Positions 12,050-23,907 of a DNA stretch of 64,000 nt are shown in pieces. The first letter of the stretch is position 1; the number at the start of each line of letters is the position of its first letter. Source of the stretch: Neoscytalidium dimidiatum (Eukaryota > Ascomycota > Dothideomycetes > Botryosphaeriales > Botryosphaeriaceae); the NCBI GenBank assembly GCA_037367355.1, contig CM074706.1, positions 1,550,001-1,614,000 of the forward strand. The letters are read 5' to 3'. Both the position numbers and the translations under genes were made by a program. The notes below the pieces were generated by a model. It had not been told where the DNA came from and did not search any database. It saw nothing but the letters and a program-made list of their open reading frames with translations.

Positions 12050-12247
12050 TTAGTCCATCAACGCCACCCAAGCCTCGATATAATACAGCCAAGCCACCGC
12101 CACGCAAAGCGGGATGGCCAACACCTCGAGCAGCAGCAGCAGCCACCACTCTTCGTCGATCTCGACTACTTTCCACGACCACACCGTCCCCTTCTTCTTC
12201 TTCTTCATCTCGGCTTCGAACTCCTTCAGCCACCACCACTCGACCAT
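12050..12247 (-). CDS. Candidate small membrane protein (65 aa)
   Basis: This short minus-strand frame starts 46 bp beyond the stop codon of the NACHT-TPR gene and is too short to be sure of. It begins MVEWWWLKEFEAEMKKKKK, has a mixed charged linker, then about 25 hydrophobic residues (LLLLLEVLAIPLCVAVAW) that could form one membrane span, and ends IEAWVALMD. The order (basic patch, linker, single helix) looks less random than the neighbouring frames. It could equally be 3' UTR of the upstream gene. No family is recognised. Confidence 0.25.
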   Translation of the reverse strand: MVEWWWLKEFEAEMKKKKKGTVWSWKVVEIDEEWWLLLLLEVLAIPLCVAVAWLYYIEAWVALMD

Positions 12248-12293
12248 CTCCTTACCCTCCCGGCCGCAGAGAGACCACAGGCAGAGAAACCGC

Positions 12294-15200
12294 TTAGTGG
12301 CCGTTAACCACGATTGGGATGGCAGCAGTGCCGTTCGCCGCGTTAACTTTCGCCTCCTGCGCGTCCTGCTTGTTGGCCTCGGCGGCGAGGTCGCCGAAGC
12401 TCTGCTGGCGGTTGACCTGGAGCCAGCGGAGGAGGTAGTCGGGCTTCTTCTGGGTGACGGCGCCGTTGGCGAGGACGCCGTCGGCGCTGAACTCCCAGGA
12501 GGTGGGCAGGACGAAGGTGCCGAAGGTGTCGTGGGCGGGCGGCGCCTTGGTGGACCACTTGTCGACGGGGACGAACTGGGTGAAGCGGGCGTCGTGCTCG
12601 TCGTACTCGTCCACGACGCGGGCGACCAGCTCCGACAGGTCGTCCTCCTCGTCGCCCCAGCCGCCCTGGCGCGCGTAGATGCGCTTGATCAGCTCGAGCT
12701 GGTTGAGCGCGATGGCCGCCGCGTGCGCGTCGTCCAGCACGTCCTCGCTCTCGTCGTCGGCCAGCTCTGCGCGCAGGATCTCCTCGTGCAGCGCCAGCGC
12801 GTCCGCGTACCGGTTGGCTGCCACGTACAGAGACGACAGCAGGTTCATCAGGTCGATCGTCACCTGGTCCAGCAGACCCCAAGTGCGGCGCAAGTTGTAC
12901 GTCATCGACTCGCACAGGTGGATCGATGCGTCCTGCTTGCCGCGCACGAAGAGCACCTCCACGAGGCGGCGGCCGACCGAGATGACGGTCGTCGCGGACC
13001 AGGAGGCCTGGACCAGACGCGAGTTCCAGAGTTGGGTAAGGAGCCACTGTGACGGAAAAATTAGCGTCGATTCAACGGAATGGAGTTCCGGATGGAGAGG
13101 GGATGATGCGGGACTTACCTCCAGGTCTTCGTAGTTCTTCTGCTCGCCCATGAGGCGGACGAGGTTGTTGAGCTCGGCAGCCTGCAGCTGGACGAGATCG
13201 ATATCCAGGCTGCGGCACGCGACGAGAGTCTCGCGGAGAACAGCCTTGGACAGCTCGATCATCTGCGCCTGCAGCTTGACGTCGGCGCTCTTCTTGACGC
13301 CCAGACCCGCCAGGTACAGCGACAGCTTGAAGCTGTACGGGATGTTCTTGGGGTTCTTGAAGCCGTTGCGGGAAGTGATAAACTGGTACACGCAGAGCGC
13401 GACCTCGTAGGCCTGGCGGAACTGGTCGGCCTCGAGCAGCGAGTAGACCTTGGCGACACCGGCATCGCAGCCGACGATGACGAGGTCCTCGTGGTGACGG
13501 AGCTTGCCGAGCTGCTCGAGCAGGGCGATGAAGAAGGTGCGGGTGACAACCGTCTGCGTCTTGATGTTGGCACCGAAGTTGTCGATGAAGAGCTTGAACA
13601 GCGTCTCCTCGACGGCCAGGGTCTGCTCGGCCTGCTGCTTGTTGCCCTTGAGGAAAGTGTACAGACGGGCACCATCGAACAGCTTGTTCTCGATGGTGAC
13701 GTCCTTGCTCTGCAGGGTGAGGTGGTAGCGATCGTACAGGATACCCTCAGTAAGCATGTCGGTCATAATGTCCGAGAAGGTGACCTTGTTAGCATCGCCC
13801 GTCTCGTGCTTGCGGAGGGTCTCCTCGAAAGCAGCGATGAAGACTAGGCTGCGGCGGTCGACCGTCTCGGGAAGCTTGACGGTGACCTTGGCGTTGCCAC
13901 GGGCTTCCTTGGAGATGATCTGTAAGCGAAGATCCTTCAGCAGAGCCCAGGCCTGAGCCGACATGTTGGAGGACAGGTAGATCTTCGCCAGGGAGACAGC
14001 AGACTCGTGCAGCTTGGTGGAGTCGGTGGCAGTAGGAGCGGTGAGCACCTCAACGACGGTGGTCTGGAGCTGAGTCTGAGCCTGCTTCTGGATCTCAGGC
14101 TTCTCAGACTTGGCCCAGACACCGACGAGAGCGGACAAGCTGGCAAGAGTTGACTTGTGGGCGACACCGTGCTCCTTCTTGTTGATCTCGAGCTGCTCCT
14201 TCCAGAGACCCTCAGCCTTCTGAGTAGACTCGGCGGAGACCTGGCCAGCGGCGTTCTGGCTGGCGTAAAGGGCAGCCAGGTGGCGCTTGGCAGTAGCGAG
14301 GATGCTTGCCTGAGCGGGGGTCTTAGCCTTGTCAGGGTTCTCAGCGGCCTTCGCGACAACCTCTTCGCAGATCTTGACAGCCTCCTCATGGTGCGCAGGA
14401 ATCTTGCGAGAGATCTCGGCAAGGTGCAGGCTGGCAGTGGTGGCGATCTGGGACTCAGGGCCGTAGACGGTGGCGCTGGTGGTGCGGTACTCAACAGCGA
14501 GCTGGCGGACAGTCTCGACATCGACCTTGAGGTGGGTCTCAAGGACGGTGTGGTAGCGCTTGAAGATGGTTTGGACCAGCTCGGGCGACATCTGGTACTC
14601 CTTGGCCTTCTTGTTGAAGGTGACCCAGATGGTGGCATAGATGTTGCGGGCCTCCTCCCAGCGCTTCTGCTCGTAGTAAATCTTAGACAGAGCAAGAGCA
14701 GCACGAAGAGCGTCCTTGGTGAGGACACCGTCCTGGCTCCTCTCAGCCTTGGTGATCTCCAGGTAGTACTGGTCAGCACCCTTGAGGCGGTACTTGATGC
14801 AGAGGTCACCCATGGTGTACAAGGTCTTGAGAGTGAGAGGGTTGCGGGCACCGAGGGTGGTGCGGTAGCTCTCAAGAAGTTGCTGGTAGACGACCAGGGC
14901 CTTCTGGTACTGCTGAGTGCGCAGGTGGAACTCGATCAGGTCGTTGGCAGTCTCAGCAACGAGCTCATCCTGGATACGCAGGCTGGAGCGGGCAGAGAGG
15001 AAGATGTGGTTGTACACCTTCTCGGCCTGCTCGGTCTGGTTGCACTCAGTGTAGCAGACAGCAAGGCGGCGAGCGAACTTGATGGAAACGGTGGTGTAGT
15101 TCTTGGGGAAGCCGTACTTGTTCTCAACACCAAGGTTGACCCAGAGCTGCTTGAGGATCTTGATGCAGACATCGGCGGCCTCGTTCCAGCGGCCCTTGCT

Positions 15201-18200
15201 AATGTAGAAAGACGACAGAGTCTCGGCGGTCTGGATCTGCTGCTCGATGGTGGGCTGCTGAGTCTTAACGACACCAGCCTTAGCGGCAGCATCAATCTGC
15301 TTGGCAGAAGGAGCGGCAGCAATGGCGGTCTCGACGACCTCATCCAAGATGGCATCGGCCTCGTCATCAGCCTCATCCTCGCTGAGGTCAGCATCCTCAG
15401 AGGCGCCGGCGGCAACAGCTTCCCTCTTGGCCTCCTCCTTCTTCTTCTCAGCCTTCTCCTGGACAGCGCCCATGAGAGAGACGGCAGTGGAGACGGCGGC
15501 AGTGGAGTTCTGCTGGCCAGTGCCCTTGAAGTAGCCCCAGACGGACTTGAAGACGGCGATGGCGGTCTCCAGGATGCCCATAGCCTTGAGCTCCTCACCA
15601 ACCTGGTTGAGCTGCTTGACGACAGCCTCGGACTTGTTGTCACGATGCTGGTAGTCGAGCCAGACACCATGGAGGATGTTCTGAGCCTCAGCCTCACGGT
15701 TGTGGCGCTTGAGGAACTTGGCGTAGGCGATGCTGATCTGGATCTTGCGCTCATGGGCCTCGTTGGACGCGGAGTTTGTACGGCAGTACTCGGTCAGACC
15801 ACGCCAGAGAGAGATGTAGAGCTCCTCAGCACGGATGAGGTCCTCCTTCTCCTCCCAGGTGTCAGCCATGCGGAGGGTGATCTCGACACGACGGATATCG
15901 AAGATGTCGAGGTTGCGCTCAGCAGACTCGAAGATGGGCTGAGTGTACTGGACAACATCCTCGTGCTTGGCCTCCTTGTAAAGGACGGTCTTGAGCTTCT
16001 CCGCCGCCTGGGTAGCCTCCTGAGAGAACTCGCCGTTCTGGGCGATGGTAAGCTTGTAGACATCGCGGTAGACAGCCTCGGCCTTGTCGTTCTCCTTGAT
16101 ATCGGTGTACAGCTGGGCGAGCTGGTTGTTGTACTTGGTAGCAAGAGCGCTGGTGGTACCGTGGCGCTGCTTCTCAGTCTCAACAACGTACTTGAGCATC
16201 TCCTCCTTGCGGGTGACGTCATCGTTGCGGGTGTCAGCCTTGATGCCCTCGAGTGCGTCGACGGTGGCGGTAGCGCAGGAGACGGCGAGGTCGTTGGCCT
16301 TGCCAAGAATGGCCTGGCCGAGCTTGGCAGCCTGGAAAAAGAACTTGCTTGCCTCCACAGGCGCAGAAAGCTTCTGGTAAGACTGGGCAACGTTGATGGA
16401 GCTCTGCAGAGTGCAAAGCTGGGTGTCGCCAAGGGCTTGCTGACGGATACGGAGCGCCAGAAGGTGCTGCTCGTTGGCCTTGCTCAGGAGAGTCTGCTTC
16501 TCCCAGGTGCTGCGCTCGAGCAGAGCCAGCAAGGTCGAGCTGGGGAAAGCCAGCTTGAACTCGGGGGTGAGAGCCTGGAGCTGGCCGTCGGCGTAGAACG
16601 GAGACTTCTTGAAGTGAGTAAGCCAGTTGCGAGCGGCGTACTCGAGAAGAGCGTTCGAGCGGAACAAGGTGTCGACCTCGCGGGGGCTCAGGTCCTCCAT
16701 CGAGGGCTCCGTGTTGCGGCTGACGACAACCTTGCTGTAGAGGAGAAGCCTGGTAGCGAGGTCCTTATGCGCCTCCGCCGGGGGCATGAGGTACTTGCTC
16801 TCCTTGCTGAGCTCGAGCAGGTGGAGCCTGACGGACTCGTTGCGGAAGCGCACCGTCTTGTCCTGGACGATGACCAGGGAGCCGCAGGCCTTCTGGATAT
16901 CATCGATGATGTTGGTAGATCTCGGCTGGTGAGTACCCTTCTGCACGTTGAGCTCCAGCAGGCACTGGATCTCAGAAGTGGTGAGGGGCCTGTCAGCAAC
17001 GAGAAGCCAGGCAAAGATGAGACGAGCATCACCCTTGAGGGAGATGGTGCTGACGTGCTTGTCGATAACCTCCTTGGTGGTGCTGGGGAGGTCCTTGACG
17101 GTGGTCTGGACATCGGTGATGGTCTTGGCAGAGCTGAACAGCTGCAGAACAAGCTCAGCCCAGGTAAGGGAGCCCTTGCTGCGCTGAGCAACCTGTTCGG
17201 CGACCTCGTCGACCTCGTAGCGATTGCCAATGCCACGGGACAAGAGGTAAGCGCGGACCATGTGCTTGACGTCGCCGGCGGTACGCTCAGGGCCCATGGT
17301 AAGCTGGCGAGTAGGCTTAGGCCATGGCTTGCTGAGGGGACGGCTCAGAACAATGACGCGGACGTGAGGGTTCTTGGCAGCGATGTTGTAGAGCTGTTCG
17401 TAGGCCTCGAACTTCTCAGACTCATCGCCCTCAAGGGCATCGAGACCGTCGATGACGAGGACAACGTCCTTCAACGGCTTCAACGCAGTGTCGAGAGTGT
17501 ACCACAGAGCGTCCTCAGCATCCTGAGTGCTGCTGGTGTTGGTGTCAAGCTCGACGACGTTGGACAGGCACCTGTAAAGGGCGACATTGCCAACGTTCTG
17601 CTCGAGAAGCTGAAGCAGCAGCGTCTTGACGAGCGCAATCTGCGTAGCCTGAGCAGGGACCTGGCTATCCACAGTTGCGTGGATGGCCTGGTAGGTCTTC
17701 TTGCCGATCGGCCTCTGCAGCCTCTCCAGGATCCAGCCCGCCAGGATGCTCTTGCCAGCACCGGTCTCAGCGGTGATGGTAAGAACGTTATCCTTGCTCC
17801 TGGTGAAGTCGATAAGAGGCCTGTCGAACCACTCGCAGGTGAACTCGGCGCGCAGGTTGCGGGTAGCGCGGCGGCCGGTAACCAATGCCTGCAGAGTGCG
17901 GTCCTGAGGCAACAGCCACAACCGGATCTCCTCGATCGAGACGTGGATGTCTGTAAAGAATTAGTCGGGGCTACTCGGAGAGTCCAATGGCTACGTACCG
18001 GCAATCTCAGGCGAGTTCTTGAGCTGGTAGGTCCAGAACATGTTTGCTATCCTGTCCTTGTGTTGGATGAAGGACTCCATCAGGCGACCGAACGTGATGT
18101 TGAAGTCGACCGTGACGGCTGTGGTGGACATGGACCGGATGCTCTTGCGGTAGAAGATGGTGATTTCGATCGTAAGAGCAAGCATGTCGCCGAGGGCAAG

Positions 18201-19003
18201 GCTCAGCTCCTGCCTGGCCTCGGGAATGGTGCGGAGCAGGCTGTAATGCCTCAGGTAGAAGGCAAAGGCCAGACCGTACTCGTGGAAGATGGAGAATGCT
18301 CTCTCCATAGCTTCACCTTGACCAGGACCCAGCTACAACAGTCAGCAATGGTGTTGGAAGGCCAATGGCTCGTCAATGGCTTGTTACTTACCTGGAGAAG
18401 GATTTGGAGGCTTGCAAAGATGAGCTCAACGGCCTCTTGGCTGGAGGCAACGAAGGTCTCAACCGCCTCTTCGAACAGAGAGAGCGAAGTAGCGAAGTAC
18501 TCGGCCCACTTGAGGATCTTATCCCACCTGCTTCCCTTGGGGGGCATCCTCCTCAGACGCTCAGCCCCAATGAAGCCGAGAAAGCTCTCGATGGTCAAGC
18601 CGGCAGCGAGAGCTTCCTCCTTCGTACCCTTGAGCTCGGCCTGAAGCCTTGCCCTCAACGACTGAACCGCCTCGTGGACATTGTTGATGAATTGAGACTC
18701 GCTCACCCTCTGGCGAGGGGCGGGCGAGGGGGAGACGGCCCTGCGGACGGCGTTCTTAGCCTTCTTCAACACGCCAAGCGAGTCATCGTTGGCAATTGTG
18801 GTGGTCTCGGAGACGACGGTAGCGGGGATGGAGTTGACCGACATCCTGTCAACCTCGGGCTTGGAAGGACGGGGGACGGGAAGCTGCCTCGGGGGTTGAG
18901 GTGCTGAGGTGGGTGCCAGAGTCTTAGAGGTAGATCTGCTGCTCGCGGGAGAGGGTGCGGAGCCGGAATCGCGAGGCTTTTTGAGGTTGGAGAGAATAGA
19001 CAT
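12294..19003 (-). CDS. Large STAND-type NACHT NTPase with tetratricopeptide repeats (about 2176 aa)
   Basis: NLR-like architecture. The model is complement(join(12294..13046,13119..17950,17999..18332,18392..19003)). The N-terminus (1-110) is a Ser/Pro-rich linker. Residues 120-330 are a helical domain (GSRWDKILKWAEYFATSLS) of the kind that precedes NACHT in fungal STAND proteins. Walker A is GAGKS at 379-383 and Walker B VVLVIDGLDAL at 478-488, followed by a winged-helix-like region (IFAWLLVADRPLTTSEIQCL). From about 770 to the end lie many helical repeats of TPR type, interrupted by an acidic linker (about 1190-1210) rich in Glu, Asp and Ala. The 72-bp intron at 13047..13118 is a multiple of three without a stop, so an unspliced message would add 24 residues. 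The Ser/Pro-rich start could extend upstream. The biological role is unknown; fungal relatives are thought of as signalling or allorecognition proteins. Confidence 0.85.
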
Positions 19004-21387
19004 GTCGGGCTCGGCTGACCGTGTCGAGGTGGTACCGGAGGTGGAGGGAGGCTTTGCAGCTGCGGGGTGGAAGACGAAAGATGGAGTGCTGGCAAGGCTT
19101 TGAGCAAGGCCACCTGGACGAGGGCAAGGGAAAGGTCAAAAGTTAGCGAAGAAACGTGGCGGTGCGGCGTGATGGAAGCAATCTAGAAGCGCCCACTTCG
19201 GAGAACCCACCTTCTTCGCTCTCTCCTCCCAGGCCTAAAACTCCCAACGCTTCGGAAAGACCCTTGCGTACGCGGTCACCGCGGTGTTTCTTGCCACGTT
19301 GAAGGAAGCTGGGTAGCTTCGTGTCTTTCGTTTTAGGGTGCATTGATCACTGCTGATCTCACCGCCTTTGTGGCTTCAGAATAGGGAAAATTACGGGTAC
19401 AGGTCGGAGGGGTTCGAAATGAAGGTACAGGGTCGGGGGCTCTTGAAGATTCAGTGTCCAGACACGCCTGTTGTCTATATGTATATCTGCCGGGCGGGCT
19501 GAAACGTCATGTGAAGCTCATTAACGGAAAATTGCCAAATGAAAAAGGGAGACAGTAGACATCCAGGGGAGTTGGGGCCTGGGAAGGGACAGATATTGGC
19601 ATGAGACACACGACTAAGGCTCACTTTGGCCTCCTGCTGCCAGGAGAGGATCGGCCGCACAGGGAGGGTCTCAGCTGTGGTGGAGATCGCTTGGGGCGGA
19701 GGCGACGGCCACTCGCTGCGGCGAAGGGCGTCGAACATGGCTCGGCGGTGGGGCGGGCTGAAGGGGCCCCTTTTTTTTGCTGCGGTGGGAGGGCGATCGT
19801 GAAGGTCGGCGGGCAGGCTGAGAGCGGTGTGTACGCATTGCCTGGTTCGGACTGGGCCGGCCCGAGAGCACGTTAAGCTCAGAGAAGAGGCCGAATGGAG
19901 CGCGTTAGACGAGCGAATGGGCTCGGGCGTGGCTCTGCGGAGAACCGCCGCAGGGACCAGAGGCGTCGCTGTTGACCGCCGCTTTGCGAGTTCGGCCGCG
20001 CCGCCTGCCTATCAATGCCACCGCCGCCTGCAGCTATATGACTTCCGCCTCGTCGCTGCGGTTGCCGGGAGCCGGACACCTCCCTAGCAGCAATGCCAGC
20101 TCACTGCGCTCCCCACAGTATACGGAGTGCCCGTGATGGCAGCCCGCTCCGTCACGAGCTCCGCGCACACCGATCTTTGCGGCCCAGAGCGCCGGATCCG
20201 CCGTCGAGTCGAGTTGAGGCGAGGCGAGCCGAGTCGACGAGAGTCGCCACCGCGTGTTGCGTTTAGTAGTCACGCTGCCGTGGGCTGTTTCCGCGGCAGC
20301 CACATCGTATCGGCCTCCCAAGGGGGCCGTCGAAAGTTCGAGTAGGGGACACTGGGGACCGCTGTCAGGGTCTAGAAGCGAGGGAAGGAAACGTCGCGTC
20401 CGGCGGCCCGTTCGACGCTACCGCGCGGCCCGTGGCCGCCTGAGTCGTGCATCGCCAGGGCGTCCACGTTATGCGCAGCGAGGCCCCGTCATGGCCGTAC
20501 GTAATGGATATTCCCTGCTCTGTGGCTGCGACGCCGCCGAAAAGAAGGGAGGAAAAAAAGAAAGGAATCAAACGCTGCCGACGCATCTGGCTCGGGCGGC
20601 CCGCGGCATGAGGGCTTCTGGTATTTGGAAGACATGCGTGGGCTGCTCCACCGACCTGCGTGCTGGATGGGAGCCCTAGCTCGTGTTGGCTGCTCGAATC
20701 GTCGATCTTTGAGGCCTCAGCGCGGAGACACGCCGGATCACCGCCATCACGTCAATTCCTCAGTCAGCCACTGTCACTGAAACGCTTGCGCACCCCCCAG
20801 TCCGAAGGCAAATCCGCCGTCGGTGGGACTGTCGTTTGATGCCGCGTCGCAAGCGTTTGATTCACCGCGCGACTCGGGTTTGATAGCCGAGGGGAGCCCG
20901 GCGCATGCCGGTTTGATGCTCAACACCACCAGGACTGGCGGTGGGTTAGAGGTTGATTCTCATCGCCATCTTCAGCCCTGCGTCCACGCGGATCCGACGA
21001 CAAGCGTGTGATGTAACGAGCAACGCCCCGCTGAGGATATTAATAGCCCCCAGTATCGGTGGATGGCGCCAATCACTGTCCCAACAAGGGAGGGAATGTC
21101 ATTTCGCTACTTCTCCAAGGGCGCTGATCCAGATCATCCACGACGAGCGTGTGCTTCTCCGCCTCAATGAATTGCGGGCTCTCTGTTCGTATTGTTGTCC
21201 GGCCTGACGCAAATCGATAAAGCACATACGAGACAGCATTTCCCTTCTTTATTTTTTCCTCACGCCGCGGGCCGATCAATGGCAGTGTGCACCTCCTGCT
21301 CCCCGGAGAGACCAGATAGCCGCGGGCCTCCGGTGTGTCCTTTCACCCGCCTCGATCTTCCGGCTACCACGTGTCTGGCTCAGCGAT
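19004..21387. other. Long intergenic region, no gene supported
   Basis: About 2.4 kb lie between the start of the NACHT-TPR gene and the stop of the next minus-strand gene. The sequence is GC-rich to about 20.7 kb and carries many short frames on both strands with Arg/Ala/Pro-rich artificial composition. It probably holds the promoter and leader of the NACHT-TPR gene. I see no tRNA, mobile element or conserved protein segment. Confidence 0.55.
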
Positions 21388-23907
21388 TCAGGCAAGAACA
21401 AACATTCCGCCATGCCATCCGTAGGCTCTGTTCAAGCGACGTCCGTATCTACGGGCTACCACGAAGGGAAGCTTGCCTGGCGGGTGCGGTTCATGGAACT
21501 GTATACTTCTTTCAACATCGAGCTTCGAGGGTCTGAACTGCCAGACGGACCCGTAGAGCTTCTCAAGAGCAAACCCGGTCGAGCTCATTGCGTGTAAGAA
21601 ATCGGTCCAGGCCACCTCGCCGGGCTGCGTTGATGCAGACGGTGTGTAGAAGAGGGTGGAGAACACCTTATGAGCCCTCTTATCGACGGGGAAAGTAGGC
21701 TTCTCGTCGGGAAGATGGCGCTCCAGGGGCTCTCCCGCTGGTGTGGCCGCTTGGTCGGAAGTCTGTGCAGAGCCTCTGGTCTTCTCCTTGGTCCTGGGAG
21801 CGGACGCGCCGGAACGGTCGATCGTACGCTCTGTTCGACGCTCCAGATCGAAATAGAGCTCGGACAGAGGCTTGCACAGGGAGTCAACGTCCTCGACTGC
21901 GGTCTGGGGGGCTTTGGCCGGCTCAATCCACCCTGGCGTCCGCTGTAAGATCCGAGGTTGCGACAGCAGCTGCCGCACCGCAGTGTTGTCAAGGCTTTTG
22001 TTCTTGGCCAGCATGTGCTGGTCAAGCTTGCTCCAAAACAGGTCCAGGTTTTGCTCGGCCCGCCTCATGGCCTCGACGTTCTCCCGCGTCCTCCGCTTGT
22101 CGACAGGGTAGAAGAACCTTTTATCCGAGGGATTCCCCAGGTTGGCCAGGGACGTCCCTTCGGCTACACCCAGAAATTGAACCCAGTCTTTGGTCCGTTC
22201 AGCCCAATCTCGCTTCAAACCCTCTTCCTTCCCAACCAGGCGCGATTGGAACGTCTGCGCCCACGGCTGATAGATCTTGAGCTGGCGGAGGCACTCCACC
22301 ATCACGGCGAGGTCAGAAATGACGTCCGCAATGTAGGGGGATGTGAGTTCCTTCGCCTTGGTGTCACTCTGGACGAAGTGTTCCAGTTCATCGACCAAGG
22401 TGGTGATGCCGGCAAGAAACCGGCGGTCGTCGTCCCAGAGCGCGTTGAACAGCCACACGAGGCGCAGGCGAGTCTTGTCCGGATCGCTGCCAGGTTTTTC
22501 CCGGACGCGGATCCTGGTCGAGTGGGGGTCGTCCGGAGGCTCTCTGACAAAGAAGCGGCGCAGCGGGGGCGATGCCACGACGCCTTGCTTCAGTTGTCCA
22601 ATCGGACCTTTGGTGGCATGATCGAGATAATGTTGGAATCGGAGAAGTTCGGTGAGGTATTCATCCGGGAGATCTTTCTCAACGGCGATGCCTTGGGCAT
22701 ACTTTGCATGTAGAACTTGTAAGTTGATCACCTGGTTGCGGAACTCGTTCCAGATCTCCAAGCGGAGGTAGGCATTGGCCACAACTTCTCCAATAACACG
22801 ATTCCAAAAAGTGGCCTCGCGGCCGGGTCCGAAGACTGGATGGCTTTGACCTTTGGAATCGGGGATCATTTCCTGACGGTGTTCCTTGTAATCAGTGACG
22901 CAATCGGCAAAGTAGCTTGGATCTTCGCGCAACGCCCAGATGTGATCTTCAGCAGCCGAGAGTTTTGAGGCTAGGAGGGACTCTAGTCGTTTTAGGTCAA
23001 GGCTGGCTGGGGCTCGGTAGGGAGCTTCAGCGGCTAGAACTGCAAGTGATCGGAAGCCAGTCTCATTTTCCGAGACTGAGGGAGGCTCAGGCTGAATTGG
23101 GAAGCTATCGCTTGCCATAGAGTCTGCCGGAATATCGTGGAGAATTTGCTTACAGCACTCAACAAGGAACTTCCATACACGTTCCTGCATCTCGAGGATA
23201 TGGAGACCGTAGCCGGGGTGCATTCCTTTCCCGGAAGTCATCCACTCGAAAGATTCCGGGCTATCATCCCAAGAAAGCAGCTCTCCATACGTCTCTGGAG
23301 ACCTCCGTGCAGTGAACATCATGGTATGCTCATTCAGGAAAGGCGCAACCAGAGCTTTGGTAGCGTAGCCGAGATGGGCGGCCTCATAATCGGCCATAGC
23401 AAATGCATCAGGTGGGTTGCGAGCTCGTGCATTCAGTAAGAGCAGCAATGACCTCGGCTTCAAGAGATCCTCCTGATTGATATAGGGCCACATGTAGGAT
23501 TCCTTATACTTGGTCGCGGAATTGCGTTGGTGGTCAGATTCGCGGGTAAAGGCCTCAAAGTCGGGGCGGTGAGTGGAGGGCATGTTCGGCCACGCAGCTA
23601 GTAGGATCTTGCGGCGCTGTTCCTTGGTCTTTTTGAACCAGCGCTTTTGAAGTGTGGCTTCGTGTCTGTCGACGACTGCTCTGAGGAAGTCCCAATCGTG
23701 GAAGATTTGGCGGGAATGGTCTCTTGCTTGGTTCCGGACTTCCTCTGGAGATGGCAAAGACGTTGGCATTGGCAAGTTCCCGGAGCCGGCGCCAATGGCC
23801 TTGAAGAAGCTAGTGGGGTCGCTCCAATCGATATTGTCGAAGACCTCTCCAGAGTCATCATACCCAGGGCCGAGGGGGCTGAAGCGGGGGTCGACGGGGT
23901 CGGCCAT
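21388..23907 (-). CDS. Conserved fungal protein of unknown function (839 aa, single exon)
   Basis: One uninterrupted frame with protein-like composition throughout. The N-terminus has a short acidic leader, then a basic helical block (QKRWFKKTKEQRRKILLAAW) and a conserved-looking core (HRPDFEAFTRE, YMWPYINQEDLLKPRSLLLLL, FLNEHTMM). I recognise this pattern as a recurrent Pezizomycotina family with no assigned role; that is memory, not a search. The middle is helical and charged. Residues about 690-740 form a disordered Ser/Thr/Arg linker before a final folded block. There are no membrane segments, signal peptide or known catalytic motif. The ATG at 23905-23907 is the first in frame and opens directly into MADPVDPRFSPLGPGYDD. 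Confidence 0.8.
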   Translation of the reverse strand: MADPVDPRFSPLGPGYDDSGEVFDNIDWSDPTSFFKAIGAGSGNLPMPTSLPSPEEVRNQARDHSRQIFHDWDFLRAVVDRHEATLQKRWFKKTKEQRRKILLAAWPNMPSTHRPDFEAFTRESDHQRNSATKYKESYMWPYINQEDLLKPRSLLLLLNARARNPPDAFAMADYEAAHLGYATKALVAPFLNEHTMMFTARRSPETYGELLSWDDSPESFEWMTSGKGMHPGYGLHILEMQERVWKFLVECCKQILHDIPADSMASDSFPIQPEPPSVSENETGFRSLAVLAAEAPYRAPASLDLKRLESLLASKLSAAEDHIWALREDPSYFADCVTDYKEHRQEMIPDSKGQSHPVFGPGREATFWNRVIGEVVANAYLRLEIWNEFRNQVINLQVLHAKYAQGIAVEKDLPDEYLTELLRFQHYLDHATKGPIGQLKQGVVASPPLRRFFVREPPDDPHSTRIRVREKPGSDPDKTRLRLVWLFNALWDDDRRFLAGITTLVDELEHFVQSDTKAKELTSPYIADVISDLAVMVECLRQLKIYQPWAQTFQSRLVGKEEGLKRDWAERTKDWVQFLGVAEGTSLANLGNPSDKRFFYPVDKRRTRENVEAMRRAEQNLDLFWSKLDQHMLAKNKSLDNTAVRQLLSQPRILQRTPGWIEPAKAPQTAVEDVDSLCKPLSELYFDLERRTERTIDRSGASAPRTKEKTRGSAQTSDQAATPAGEPLERHLPDEKPTFPVDKRAHKVFSTLFYTPSASTQPGEVAWTDFLHAMSSTGFALEKLYGSVWQFRPSKLDVERSIQFHEPHPPGKLPFVVARRYGRRLNRAYGWHGGMFVLA

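Larger units (their letters stand above)
11299..12293. other. Intergenic between converging genes, with a T-poor low-complexity tract
   Basis: This is the 3' flank of urea amidolyase and of the NACHT-TPR gene. About 11640-11950 is a low-complexity tract dominated by ACA, CAG and GTACAA words (listed separately). The long Cys/Leu-rich frames on the minus strand here are products of that composition. A small minus-strand frame at 12050-12247 is listed separately. Confidence 0.6.

Noticed and set aside
14157..18644. 1495-codon open frame on the plus strand across the NACHT-TPR gene
   Set aside because: It is the antisense shadow of a GC-biased gene; its Leu/Asp/Gly-rich composition is an artefact, while the minus-strand frame has Walker motifs and TPRs.
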